Of a stretch of DNA of 21,671 bases, positions 9,966 through 16,672 are shown piece after piece; position 1 is the first letter of the stretch, and each line of letters starts with the position of its first letter. The position numbers were made by a program, and so were the translations under genes. The notes under the pieces were generated by a model that was given only the letters and a program-made list of their open reading frames with translations, was not told the DNA's origin and did no database searches. The DNA is from DATAFO01 sp046728935 (lineage in GTDB: Bacteria; Actinomycetota; Thermoleophilia; Solirubrobacterales; 70-9), in the NCBI GenBank assembly GCA_046728935.1, contig JBKPFS010000129.1:1-21671 (forward strand), read 5' to 3'.

Positions 9966-10700
9966 CTACTCCCCCTCGCCCGAGTCGCCGCCCCGGGTCG
10001 GGGCCTCGCCCTCGCCCTCGGCCGGCGCCTCGCCCTCCGGGGCCTCCTCGCCCTCGGGCACCTCCTCGCCCTCCTCGCCGACCAGCACGGCCTCCTCCTC
10101 GAGCTCCGGCTCGGGCTCCTCCTCGACCCGCGGGGGCGAGAGCGTGGCGATCGTCACCTCGTCCGGGTCGACGCCCTCGCCGAGCACGAACTCGACGCCC
10201 TCGGGCGCGAACAGGGCGCTCAGCTGGAGCGTGTCCCCGATGTCCATCCCGGAGACGTCGGCGGGGATGCTCTCGGGGATCGCGGTGGGCAGCGCCTCGA
10301 CCGTGACCTCGCGGGTGACGTGCTCGAGCACGCCGCCCTCCTTGACGCCGGGCGCGTCCTCCGCCCCCAGCAGCTCGATCGGCACCTCCGTCTGGATCGC
10401 GACGTCGAGGCGCACCTCCTGAAGGTCGAGGTGAAGGAGCTGATCGCGCACGGGGTGGCGCTGCTCCTCCTTCACGACCACCGGCTGGGGCCGGGAGCCG
10501 TCGAACTCCAGATCGAGCACGGCGCCGGCGTGGGCGAGCACCGCCCGCGCCTCGCGCTCGAGGACCTGGAATGGCCGCGCCTCCTTGCCGCCGCCGTAGA
10601 CGACGCCGGGGACGAACCCGGAGCGGCGCAGGCGACGGCTCGTGCGCGAGCCGAAGGCGTCGCGCGGGGCGACCTTGAGCGTCTCTCGGTCGGAGGCCAT
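9966..10700 (-). CDS. rplY: 50S ribosomal protein bL25, long CTC form
   Basis: The 244-residue protein begins MASDRETLKVAPRDAFGSRTSRRLRRSGFVPGVVYGG, the L25 5S-rRNA-binding domain (about 1-95, including the VRDQLLHLDLQEV strand). A TL5/CTC C-terminal beta domain follows (about 96-188; VPIELLGAEDAPGVKEGGVLEH, then GMDIGDTLQLS). The last 55 residues or so are extremely acidic, made of Glu, Gly, Pro and Ala (EEEPEPELEEEAVLVGEEGEE). CTC proteins bind 5S rRNA in the large subunit and are linked to stress tolerance in Bacillus. The tail has a strong base bias and short GAG/GGC repeats, so its length may vary among relatives. It is divergent from the ABC1 kinase gene, with only about 60 bases between them. 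Confidence 0.95.
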   Translation of the reverse strand: MASDRETLKVAPRDAFGSRTSRRLRRSGFVPGVVYGGGKEARPFQVLEREARAVLAHAGAVLDLEFDGSRPQPVVVKEEQRHPVRDQLLHLDLQEVRLDVAIQTEVPIELLGAEDAPGVKEGGVLEHVTREVTVEALPTAIPESIPADVSGMDIGDTLQLSALFAPEGVEFVLGEGVDPDEVTIATLSPPRVEEEPEPELEEEAVLVGEEGEEVPEGEEAPEGEAPAEGEGEAPTRGGDSGEGE

Positions 10701-10711
10701 GGCGACCGATG

Positions 10712-10755
10712 AGGATAGAGAACGCCCGCCCGGGCGGGTGGTCGGCGGCTACCCT
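10712..10755. promoter_or_regulatory. divergent promoter region of rplY and the ABC1 kinase gene
   Basis: Minus-strand TATCCT (10717-10712) lies 11 nt before the rplY ATG. Plus-strand TACCCT (10750-10755) lies 6 nt before the GTG at 10762. Between them is a 14-bp perfect palindrome, CCCGCCCGGGCGGG (10725-10738), which could be an operator but could also be chance in such GC-rich DNA. Confidence 0.4.
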
Positions 10756-10761
10756 GCCGCC

Positions 10762-12183
10762 GTGACCGACGACAGGAAGATCCCGAAGGGCAGGGTGCGG
10801 CGCTCGGCCAAGCTGGGGTCGGCGATGGGCCTCCAGGCGACCCGGTACGCGGGCACCAGGGCGGCCGGCCTGGCGCGCTCGGACGAAGGGGCGAGGGAGA
10901 AGCTCGAGGCGCGCCACATCGAGACGGCCCTGAAGATGGTCTCGATCCTCGGCGAGATGAAGGGGGCGGCGATGAAGCTCGGGCAGCTGGCCTCCTTCAT
11001 CGACACCGAGTTCCTGCCGCCCGAGTACGCCGAGATCTACCAGGAGCGGCTGTCCACGTTGCGCACCTCGGCGCCGGCGATGCCGTGGGACAAGGTGCGC
11101 AAGGTGCTCGAGGACGAGTACCGGGATGAGACGATCGACGAGAACTTCAGCTCCTTCGAGGAGGAGGCGTTCGCCGCCGCCTCGATCGGGCAGGTGCACC
11201 GGGCGACGCTGATCGACGGCCGCAAGGTGGCGGTGAAGATCCAGTACCCCGGCGTGGCCGAGGCGCTCGAGGCCGATCTCGCCAACGCGGGGATGATCGT
11301 CCGCTTGGCGCGCGCTCTGGCGCCGGGTCTGGACGCCAAGGCGGTGGCGCAGGAGCTCCGCGAGCGGGTGATGGAGGAGCTCGACTACGAGTACGAGGCC
11401 CAGAACCAGCGCACGTTCGCGCGCGGATACCGGGGGCATCCGTTCATCTACGTCCCCGAGGTGGTGACGCGGCTCTCGCGCCGTCGCGTGCTGGTCAGCG
11501 AGTACGTGGAGGGGAAGGGGTTCGAGGAGGTCAAGCGGCTGCCGGCCGAGGAACGCAGCCGGTTCGGCGAGATCGTGTTCCGCTTCTGCTTCGGCTCGAT
11601 CTACCACCTGCAGACCTTCAACGCCGACTCCCATCCGGGCAACTTCATCCTCATGCCCGACGGCCGGGTCGCCTTCCTCGACTTCGGGATGACCAAGAAG
11701 CTCGACGTCGAGCAGATCGAGCTCGAGCAGCGGGCGGTGGACGCGGCGACGCGCAAGGACCCGGAGCTGCTCCGCCAGGCCCTGCACGACCTCGGCTTCA
11801 TCAAGAACCCGTCGAAGCTCGACGCCGAGCGGCTGATGGAGCACGTGATGGTGGTCGGCGGCTGGTACCTGGAGGACGGCGAGTACGAGGTCTCGGCCAG
11901 GCGGGTGATGAAGATCATCGAGTCCACCTCCGACCCGCGCTCGGAGTACTTCGACCTGATGCGGCGCGAGAACGTCCCCGCCGAGGAGCTCATGGGCAGG
12001 CGCATGGAGACCGGGCTCGTCGCGGTGCTGGCCCAGCTCGGGGCGAGGCGGAACTGGCACCGGATCATGCGCGAGTGGGTCTACGGCGATCCCCCGGAGA
12101 CCGAGCTCGGCGAGGCCGAGTGGGAGTACTTCGAGTCCCGCGGCCAGCGCCGGGTCCCCGGCTACGCCGGGCGGCGGGTCTAA
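10762..12183 (+). CDS. ABC1/AarF (UbiB-like) atypical protein kinase
   Basis: The 473-residue product is counted from GTG 10762. The frame is open upstream, but earlier starts would overlap rplY or lie over its promoter, and TACCCT sits 6 nt before 10762. UbiB-family hallmarks are present: the KxGQ motif in MKLGQLASFIDTEFLPPEY, the alanine-rich nucleotide loop AAASIGQVHRATLIDG, the VAVKIQYPGV lysine, EELDYEYEAQNQ, VLVSEYVEG, then the catalytic DSHPGNF and metal-binding LDFGMTKK. These proteins are ATP-binding kinase-like enzymes tied to isoprenoid-quinone or lipid metabolism; actinobacterial members are mostly uncharacterised. No C-terminal membrane helices of the UbiB type are seen, so the protein may be soluble or peripheral. 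It interrupts the prs-rplY junction of the housekeeping cluster. Confidence 0.9.
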   Translation: MTDDRKIPKGRVRRSAKLGSAMGLQATRYAGTRAAGLARSDEGAREKLEARHIETALKMVSILGEMKGAAMKLGQLASFIDTEFLPPEYAEIYQERLSTLRTSAPAMPWDKVRKVLEDEYRDETIDENFSSFEEEAFAAASIGQVHRATLIDGRKVAVKIQYPGVAEALEADLANAGMIVRLARALAPGLDAKAVAQELRERVMEELDYEYEAQNQRTFARGYRGHPFIYVPEVVTRLSRRRVLVSEYVEGKGFEEVKRLPAEERSRFGEIVFRFCFGSIYHLQTFNADSHPGNFILMPDGRVAFLDFGMTKKLDVEQIELEQRAVDAATRKDPELLRQALHDLGFIKNPSKLDAERLMEHVMVVGGWYLEDGEYEVSARRVMKIIESTSDPRSEYFDLMRRENVPAEELMGRRMETGLVAVLAQLGARRNWHRIMREWVYGDPPETELGEAEWEYFESRGQRRVPGYAGRRV

Positions 12184-12198
12184 CCTGGCGCCCACGTC

Positions 12199-12241
12199 GA
12201 GCCGTCGATTTGTCATCCATGCGCTGTCGAATCGACGGCTC
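12199..12241. terminator. inverted repeat between convergent genes, possible bidirectional terminator
   Basis: GAGCCGTCGATT (12199-12210) and AATCGACGGCTC (12230-12241) are perfectly complementary 12-bp arms around a 19-nt loop. The repeat begins 16 bases after the ABC1 kinase stop codon and contains the stop of the convergent DUF559 gene in its loop. There is no T-tract, so intrinsic termination is not certain. Confidence 0.5.
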
Positions 12242-13128
12242 CACGGAGGACGCGGGCGATGCGATGGATGACCGCATCCGGGTCGCGGCTCAGTTGCCTC
12301 CAGGTGACGCGAATCACCCGGTATCCAGCCGCCTGCAGCTCCGCGTCGCGCTCGCGATCACGCTCGAACGCGGTCTTGTCCGAGTGCCATTGAAATCCGT
12401 CCATTTCCACGATCACCTGCTCGCGTGGCCAGAGAAAGTCCACCTCGTAGCGGCCCACCCGAGCGTTTACCAACGGGCTGGCTAGGGAGGAGTTGCGGAT
12501 CACCCGCAGCAACCTTCGCTCGGCCGCCGAGCGGGTCATGGCTGGTTCCGAGTCTCCGAGAGCCGCACGCAGCGTGGCAACGCCTCGTCGCCCCCGGTGG
12601 CGCATCAGTTCCCGGATCAGCTGGGTGCGGCGCACGACTCCCCGCCGTATCGCGTCCGCAACGACGTGCTCGTACTCCTCAAGGGTGAGGAATCGCCCGA
12701 TATCGACGAGCGTTCTGGCCGGGCTGGTGACTGGGATTCGGTCGACCAGACGGACATCCTCCGGTCCTAACACGCGCGTGCAATAGACGCGGATGCCAGG
12801 CCGCCGCGGCCAGCGACACGCCGGAACCGTCACCTCGATCTCCTTCGCGCCGGGATCGGCATGGACCAACGCGGCGCGGCGCTGCGGTGGCTTATGGCGG
12901 AGCCGCGCCCACATGCAAGCACCGCTGCCATCTCCCGTCCGGGCAGGCGCTCGCGGTATGGCCCACGAGGTAGACGCCCGAATGGACGACGTGCAGGCGC
13001 CCGCCTTTCAGCCGCGCCTCGATCGCTCCCCTACCCAGCCCCAGCGCAAGCAACTGCTGCCGCGTGACGACCCCGTGCTGGCGCGCGGCCAGCTGCGCGA
13101 TTGCCCGGTCGAGGCTGCGATTCGCCAT
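12213..13128 (-). pseudogene. AbiEi-like / DUF559 (Vsr-like nuclease fold) gene broken by two frameshifts
   Basis: Three successive minus-strand frames read as one familiar protein. Frame 1, from ATG 13128, gives RAIAQLAARQHGVVTRQQLLALGLGRGAIE...VHSGVYLVGH, the winged-helix N-terminus of AbiEi-type proteins. Frame 2, from about 12931, gives MAAVLACGRGSAISHRSAA, the usual next segment. Frame 3, to the stop at 12213, gives the middle part (IEVTVPACRWPRRPGIRVYCTR, then VDRIPVTSPARTLVDI) and the DUF559 domain (VGRYEVDFLWPREQVIVEMDG, then FERDRERDAELQAAGYRVIRVTW). Each step fits loss of one base. The intact gene would encode about 305 residues. Related proteins are often called type IV toxin-antitoxin AbiEi or DUF559 proteins; their function is mostly unknown. 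The C-terminal 233 codons could still be translated alone from ATG 12914. Confidence 0.75.
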
Positions 13129-13178
13129 CTATGGCATGACGAATCCCCAGTCTCGCCCTCGGCGCCCCCACCGACGGG

Positions 13179-13985
13179 CTAGAGCTGGTCGAGCAGCCGC
13201 GGGTCGTTGGTGCAGATGCCGTCGACGCCGAGGGCGGCGAGTTGGCGCATGCGCTCGAGGTCGTCCACGGTCCAGGCGATCAGTCGAACGCCCGCGGCGT
13301 GGGCGGACTCCACCAGGCGGCGCGTGATCAGCGGGTGGTACGCCCACACCGCCCACACTCCCAGCCTCGGAGCGCGGCGGCGCACGATTCCGGGCAGGCG
13401 GGCGCGCATCGTGGCGCTGCCCGCGAGCACCACCGGGCGTCCCCAGCGCGACCGGGTCCAGTCGCGGCGCACCTTCGGCACGGTCCAGCCCCGCCGGAGG
13501 CTCGGCTCGTGCTCGCGCAAGTAGGCAAGGCTGGAGACCTCCATCGTCGACACCATCGCCCGGCCGAGCAGGTCGTGCCGGCGAATGGCGGCGACCACCT
13601 CGTCCTCGCGGCCGGCCAGCTTGAGGTCGAGATCGACGGTGACGCCCGTCAGCGGTGGACGGCCGAACGCCTCCAGCGCCTCGCCGAGGGTCAGGGGCTC
13701 ACGGCGCCTTGCGTCGCCCCAGTCGTGGGCTACGAGCAGCGGTCCCGAAGCGGTCGCGGGGCCAGCCGAGGCGCGACGCCAGTCGCTGCCGTCGGCGAAG
13801 TCGGACTCCGGCCGGCACACGTCGAGCTCGATCACCTCGGCGCCCGCCATCGCCGCGGCGGCGAAGCTGGGAAGCGTGTTGCCCGGACGGATCGCATCCG
13901 CCCCCTTGTGGCCGATGCGGATCAGGGGGGCGGCGTGGCCGCGGGCGGCGCTCAGGCTGAGGACCTGAGCCTCCCGCTCACCCAC
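13179..13985 (-). CDS. glycerophosphodiester phosphodiesterase (GDPD/UgpQ-like)
   Basis: The 268-residue protein is a GDPD TIM barrel. IRIGHKGADAIRPGNTLPSF carries the first catalytic histidine (H26) and the PGNTLPSF substrate loop. AGAEVIELDV supplies acidic metal ligands (E53, D55). LLVAHDW carries the second histidine (H87). TVDLDLKL replaces the more usual E-x-K strand. The end, LIAWTVDDLERMRQLAALGVDGICTNDPRLL, is the classic GDPD finish. The enzyme hydrolyses glycerophosphodiesters, from phospholipid breakdown, to glycerol-3-phosphate and an alcohol. There is no signal peptide, so it should act in the cytosol. The start is GTG 13985; the first 20 residues or so are not conserved and a later start is possible. 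A minus-strand TACAGT (14026-14021) lies about 35 nt upstream. Confidence 0.92.
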   Translation of the reverse strand: MGEREAQVLSLSAARGHAAPLIRIGHKGADAIRPGNTLPSFAAAAMAGAEVIELDVCRPESDFADGSDWRRASAGPATASGPLLVAHDWGDARRREPLTLGEALEAFGRPPLTGVTVDLDLKLAGREDEVVAAIRRHDLLGRAMVSTMEVSSLAYLREHEPSLRRGWTVPKVRRDWTRSRWGRPVVLAGSATMRARLPGIVRRRAPRLGVWAVWAYHPLITRRLVESAHAAGVRLIAWTVDDLERMRQLAALGVDGICTNDPRLLDQL

Positions 13986-14048
13986 GCTGATCCCGGCGCT
14001 GGGCCACGTCCACGCGGCGAACTGTATTGCCGCGTGGTCGGCTCCCGA

Positions 14049-14054
14049 TAGGTT
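14049..14054 (+). promoter_or_regulatory. candidate -10 element
   Basis: TAGGTT lies 8 nt before the ATG at 14063, in the divergent gap between the phosphodiesterase gene and the NTF2-like gene. Confidence 0.4.
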
Positions 14055-14062
14055 GAGGGCGG

Positions 14063-14524
14063 ATGCTGCTCGACCCGCACACGCGGCGGCGGATTGCGGC
14101 CGTGCTGTTGATCGTGGGAGCGGTGGTGCTCGGGCTGGCGATCGCGGACGTCGGGCCGTCCTCGGATCCCCCCACCGAGGAGGAACGGGCCCAGGACGCT
14201 GTCGAGAGCTTCTTCGCCGCCGCCGACGACGGCGACTTCAAGCGGTTCTGCGCCCTGCTCACCGAGCAGGCGCGCGCCCTGATCGAGCAGCGCGCCGCGG
14301 CGCTGGCCGCCGCTCGGGACCTTACGGGCTGCAGGGAGATCGTCGAGGCGATCGTCGGCGACCAGTTCGACGGGGTGAGCGTGGTGTTCAAGGACGTGAG
14401 CGTCAGCGGCCCTCGCGCGCGGATCGAGGCCCACCTCAAGTTCGAGGGCAAGGCGGGCAACCAGCCGAAGACGATCGCCCTCGAGGAGGTCGATGGCCAG
14501 TGGCTGGTCTCCGACTTCCAGTAA
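14063..14524 (+). CDS. membrane-anchored NTF2-like (DUF4878-type) protein
   Basis: The 153-residue protein has a short basic N-terminus (DPHTRRR), one hydrophobic helix (about 11-29) and an extracytoplasmic domain of about 120 residues. That domain shows the pattern of small NTF2-like/DUF4878 proteins: ERAQDAVESFFAAADDGDFKRFCALLT, then REIVEAIVGDQFDGVSVVFKDVSVSG and RARIEAHLKFEG...TIALEEVDGQWLVSDFQ at the end. Two cysteines (about 73 and 94) may form a disulfide. There is no lipobox, so it is anchored by the uncleaved helix. Function is unknown; such domains often bind peptidoglycan-associated or small-molecule ligands. The family call is by pattern only. Confidence 0.75.
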   Translation: MLLDPHTRRRIAAVLLIVGAVVLGLAIADVGPSSDPPTEEERAQDAVESFFAAADDGDFKRFCALLTEQARALIEQRAAALAAARDLTGCREIVEAIVGDQFDGVSVVFKDVSVSGPRARIEAHLKFEGKAGNQPKTIALEEVDGQWLVSDFQ

Positions 14525-14581
14525 GCGGCGGCTCTGACGCCTGTAGCCACCCGCGGTCGAGGGACATCTTTGGATGGCCGA

Positions 14582-14587
14582 TACGCT
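14582..14587 (+). promoter_or_regulatory. candidate -10 element
   Basis: TACGCT lies 9 nt before the ATG at 14597. The GAGGA that follows it could serve either as part of a very short leader or as a Shine-Dalgarno sequence. Confidence 0.4.
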
Positions 14588-14596
14588 GAGGACCCG

Positions 14597-15013
14597 ATGG
14601 CATCGCGCCTGTTGATCGCGGTGGGTGAGCCGGCCTCAAGCGTCGAGCATCTGCCGTTCGGAGTCCGGAATCTCCTTGACGCGGCCGAGGAAATCCTGGT
14701 CATCGCCCCCACATTGCCGAAACGCTTTGAGTGGCTCGTCTCGGCCACGGACAAGGCGCGCGGGCAGGCGGATGAGCGGCTTCGCACCGTGCTCGGCCAG
14801 CTAGACGACCTCGGCAGCGAGGCCGCTGGCGTTGTCGGCGGCGACGACCCACTGGTCGCGTTCGAGGATGCGATCCGGGAGTTCTCTCCCGATCACCTCT
14901 TGATCGCCCTCCGCGGTCAGGATCGCGCCGATTGGCAGGAGCGCGGACTGTTGGATCAGCTCTTCGAGCGATTCGCCGTGCCGATGACAGTGTTCAGCCC
15001 CACCGAAGAGTGA
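14597..15013 (+). CDS. small universal-stress-like (USP/HUP-fold) protein
   Basis: The 138-residue protein starts at ATG 14597; an upstream in-frame TTG at 14570 would place the start before the TACGCT hexamer and is less likely. The layout is a single Rossmann-like alpha/beta domain: strand SRLLIAVGEPA, helix, strand EEILVIAPTLPKRFEWLVS, helix ADERLRTVLGQLDDLG, strand EAAGVVGGDDPLVAFEDAIREF, strand DHLLIALRGQ, helix DQLFERFAVPMTVFSP. This is the order seen in universal stress proteins. The C-terminal G-2x-G-9x-G(S/T) ATP-binding motif is not present, so it would belong to the non-ATP-binding type. Partner and role are unknown. It is the last intact gene before the island whose repeat begins at 15036. 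Confidence 0.65.
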   Translation: MASRLLIAVGEPASSVEHLPFGVRNLLDAAEEILVIAPTLPKRFEWLVSATDKARGQADERLRTVLGQLDDLGSEAAGVVGGDDPLVAFEDAIREFSPDHLLIALRGQDRADWQERGLLDQLFERFAVPMTVFSPTEE

Positions 15014-15035
15014 GGCTCCTTCGATAGGGGCGGGC

Positions 15036-15053
15036 GCTAAAAGAGCTGGTTCT
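15036..15053 (+). repeat. attL-like copy of the prs 3' end
   Basis: GCTAAAAGAGCTGGTTCT matches 17 of 18 bases of 17065-17082, which includes the prs stop codon and last codons, in the same orientation. It lies 22 bases after the universal-stress-like gene. It is read as the distal attachment-site copy of an element integrated at the end of prs. A perfect 7-bp hairpin (15058-15072, GGGCCGT/ACGGCCC) follows directly. Nothing else is recognised up to 15188. Confidence 0.5.
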
Positions 15054-15188
15054 TTGAGGGCCGTGACGGCCCGTATCGCCGCGTGACGTCTTTGTCCATG
15101 AGAGCAGGGGAAACCTCGGGCCGGCGCGAGGCTTCGTGACGTCCTGTAGCGCCGCTTTATCGGGCTTTCGTGACCATTCCGTGCCCAC

Positions 15189-15515
15189 TCACGCCGCCGG
15201 CGGCTGCACGTCGAGCGGCAGGTTCACCGGGCTCGGGCGCTGGAGCGGGTAGGCGCACCGCACGCAACGAACGTCGCCGTCCTCGTCGACCACGCCGAGC
15301 GGGTGCTCGCAGCGGCAGGTGCGGGTCGCCCAGGTCGCCTCGGCCAACCTCCGCCGGGTGGCGAGGATCGAGGCGTCATCGGTCCCATCGTCCGGATCGC
15401 GCTCCTTGCCGGCCTGCCGTCGGCAGTTCCGCGAGCAGTAGAGGGCGGGCGGGCCGCCTCGCCCGTTTCGAGCCGGAAGGGGAGCTCCGCAGCGGCGACA
15501 GTGGCGGTCGGCCAT
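15189..15515 (-). CDS. small double zinc-ribbon protein
   Basis: The 108-residue protein has two sets of cysteines. The first is CRRCGAPLPARNGRGG...YCSRNCRR (C6, C9, C27, C31), a motif common in phage and integrative-element proteins. The second is CRCEHPLG...VRCVRCAYPL (C67, C69, C84, C87, with H71 nearby). Between them lies a charged, probably helical stretch. Binding of one or two zinc ions is a sound inference; DNA or RNA binding is a guess. The ATG at 15515 is preceded 8 nt upstream by TAGCCT. It lies inside the presumed island between the att-like repeats, so it is likely cargo or an accessory recombination/regulatory protein. Confidence 0.65.
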   Translation of the reverse strand: MADRHCRRCGAPLPARNGRGGPPALYCSRNCRRQAGKERDPDDGTDDASILATRRRLAEATWATRTCRCEHPLGVVDEDGDVRCVRCAYPLQRPSPVNLPLDVQPPAA

Positions 15516-15523
15516 CGCCGAGG

Positions 15524-15529
15524 AGGCTA
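15524..15529 (-). promoter_or_regulatory. candidate -10 element of the zinc-ribbon gene
   Basis: On the minus strand TAGCCT lies 8 nt before the ATG at 15515, again too close for a normal leader. Confidence 0.4.
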
Positions 15530-15598
15530 CGCCCCGTGTCGGCAGGCACTACCCGGCTTCTCGGCCAAAGTGCGGGCGGTCAGGCCGTTTCCCCCGGG

Positions 15599-15625
15599 AA
15601 AGGGTCTTGTAACTAGACCCTTTTT
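15599..15625 (+). terminator. rho-independent terminator-like hairpin
   Basis: AAAGGGTCT (15599-15607) pairs perfectly with AGACCCTTT (15615-15623) around a 7-nt loop, and the right arm runs into a five-T tract (15621-15625). No plus-strand gene ends just before it. It may be the remnant terminator of a deleted gene. Its right arm is shared with the 32-bp direct repeat that begins at 15617. Confidence 0.5.
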
Positions 15626-15648
15626 AGGCCGATGCGGCGGAGCGATCT
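15617..15648 (+). repeat. direct repeat copy 1 (flanks the CPBP gene)
   Basis: This 32-bp block begins ACCCTTTTTAGG, continues GATGCGGCGG and ends GATCT. It matches 16684-16715 in 29 of 32 positions in the same orientation. In both copies it contains an ATG followed by two CGG codons. The pair brackets the CPBP protease gene. Confidence 0.75.
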
Positions 15649-15787
15649 TGTCGAGCTTGCGACGCGCGAGTCCGTGTTGATCCTGGAAAAGCTGTACGAC
15701 CACTTGATCCCGATCAACGTCGGTGGCGACGATTCCCTTGCCAACCTGCGGCCCTCGTGCGCCCGCTGCAACCGGGGTTGGCGCTAG
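15632..15787 (+). pseudogene. HNH endonuclease C-terminal fragment
   Basis: An open frame of 51 codons, from an ATG inside the direct repeat, ends in LYDHLIPINVGGDDSLANLRPSCARCNRG. This matches the second half of HNH nucleases: D-H of the first strand, the GG-x-D-SLANL loop, and the CxxC-N of the zinc knuckle/alpha helix. The first CxxC and the whole N-terminal part are missing, and an in-frame stop lies at 15614-15616, just upstream. It is most likely the tail of a degraded mobile-element or phage HNH gene whose 5' part was lost at the repeat boundary. Translation from the ATG cannot be ruled out, but the product would lack half the zinc site. Confidence 0.6.
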
Positions 15788-15856
15788 CTCGCCCAACCGC
15801 CGGAACAGGAGCAGCAGTAAGGCGCTGCTCCTCGTCCCGCGAAGCAGCCGTGCCCT

Positions 15857-16630
15857 CTAGTCGAGCACGAGCCCGAGCACGATGAGAATGACGAAGACGC
15901 TCTGAATCGAGTGCACGATGATCCCCGTCCAGGCACTCTGGAACCGCCGCGAGGGATAGGCCTCGAGAAAGATGCCCTCGACGAAGGTGTTGAGAATCAC
16001 CCACGGCACGTGCAGGTGGTAGAGCGTGAACAGCGCTCCGTTGGCGACCCAGTCGCCCCTTCCAAACACCTCCCGCATCCGGGGCAATAGCAGCCCCCGA
16101 AAGAGCAGTTCCTCGCCGAGGGCTGTGTTGAAGACGGCGAGCACGACGACGACCGCGAACCAGCCCCACGCGCCGGAAAAGAAATCCTCGCCGCGGTCCG
16201 AGTCCAAGTAATCGGCGAAGTCCCGCGGCTCGGGTCCCGGGATCGTCGGCACGAGGCTCCAGATGGCGAGGAGGACGACGAAGAGGAGCGCCCACCACCA
16301 GACCCTTCCACCGACGTGCCCGGTGTTTGGATCGCGGGGTGCCCGCAGCCACAGGGCGTCACGCACGCGCGGCCATTCAAGCGTTCCAAGCTCTCGCCTG
16401 ACCAGGATCAGGACCAAGACGAACTGCCAGATCAGCCCAGCGGTGAGGCAAATCAACAGCGCCTCAGCGAACGGGTCATCGCCGCCGACTTGATCCCTGA
16501 GCCACGGAGCGACGATCCAGGCGAGAACGCCCATCGGGATGGCTGCGGCCGCCCACACCGCAAGGATCTCGGCAAGCGAGTATTGCCTTACGGCTTCATA
16601 GCGATCGACTTGGTCCGGCGGCTGTTCCAT
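15857..16630 (-). CDS. CPBP-family (CAAX/Rce1-like) intramembrane metalloprotease
   Basis: The product is 257 residues from ATG 16630. A GTG at 16672 would add 14 residues, but TAGGCT (16656-16651) lies between them, favouring the ATG. It has about six to eight hydrophobic segments. The catalytic motifs are ALGEELLFRGLLLPRM (the EExxxR glutamates and arginine), FTLYHLHVPW (FxxxH) and, in the last helix, IIVHSIQS with the third metal-binding histidine. Eukaryotic Rce1 cleaves prenylated CAAX proteins; bacterial relatives are often involved in bacteriocin self-immunity or protein processing, and none of those partners is visible here. Direct repeats 15617-15648 and 16684-16715 lie on either side. 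An RBS is not obvious. Confidence 0.88.
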   Translation of the reverse strand: MEQPPDQVDRYEAVRQYSLAEILAVWAAAAIPMGVLAWIVAPWLRDQVGGDDPFAEALLICLTAGLIWQFVLVLILVRRELGTLEWPRVRDALWLRAPRDPNTGHVGGRVWWWALLFVVLLAIWSLVPTIPGPEPRDFADYLDSDRGEDFFSGAWGWFAVVVVLAVFNTALGEELLFRGLLLPRMREVFGRGDWVANGALFTLYHLHVPWVILNTFVEGIFLEAYPSRRFQSAWTGIIVHSIQSVFVILIVLGLVLD

Positions 16631-16672
16631 CAGCGCGGTACCCCAAGGCGAGCCTAACCGCGCCAGGCCCAC

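Noticed and set aside
10725..10738. 14-bp perfect palindrome CCCGCCCGGGCGGG as a specific operator
   Set aside because: Made only of G and C in a very GC-rich region; kept only as part of the divergent promoter note, without a separate claim.
9298..12216. Very long minus-strand open frame upstream of the crotonase gene
   Set aside because: It runs antisense to the ABC1 kinase gene and in a different frame through rplY and pth, with Arg/Ala/Gly/Pro-rich low-complexity translation. It is an artefact of few stop codons in GC-rich DNA; only the crotonase part is real.
14994..15188. Minus-strand open frame of 64 codons between the universal-stress-like and zinc-ribbon genes
   Set aside because: Overlaps the end of a plus-strand gene and the att-like repeat, with no recognised family or start signals.
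15014..15188. Possible tRNA or small RNA gene as integration target
   Set aside because: No cloverleaf, T-loop or anticodon arm could be found; the repeat matches the prs 3' end instead.
15527..15796. Minus-strand open frame of 89 codons across the terminator and HNH fragment
   Set aside because: It is antisense to the recognisable HNH sequence and reads through the hairpin and repeat; no family resemblance.
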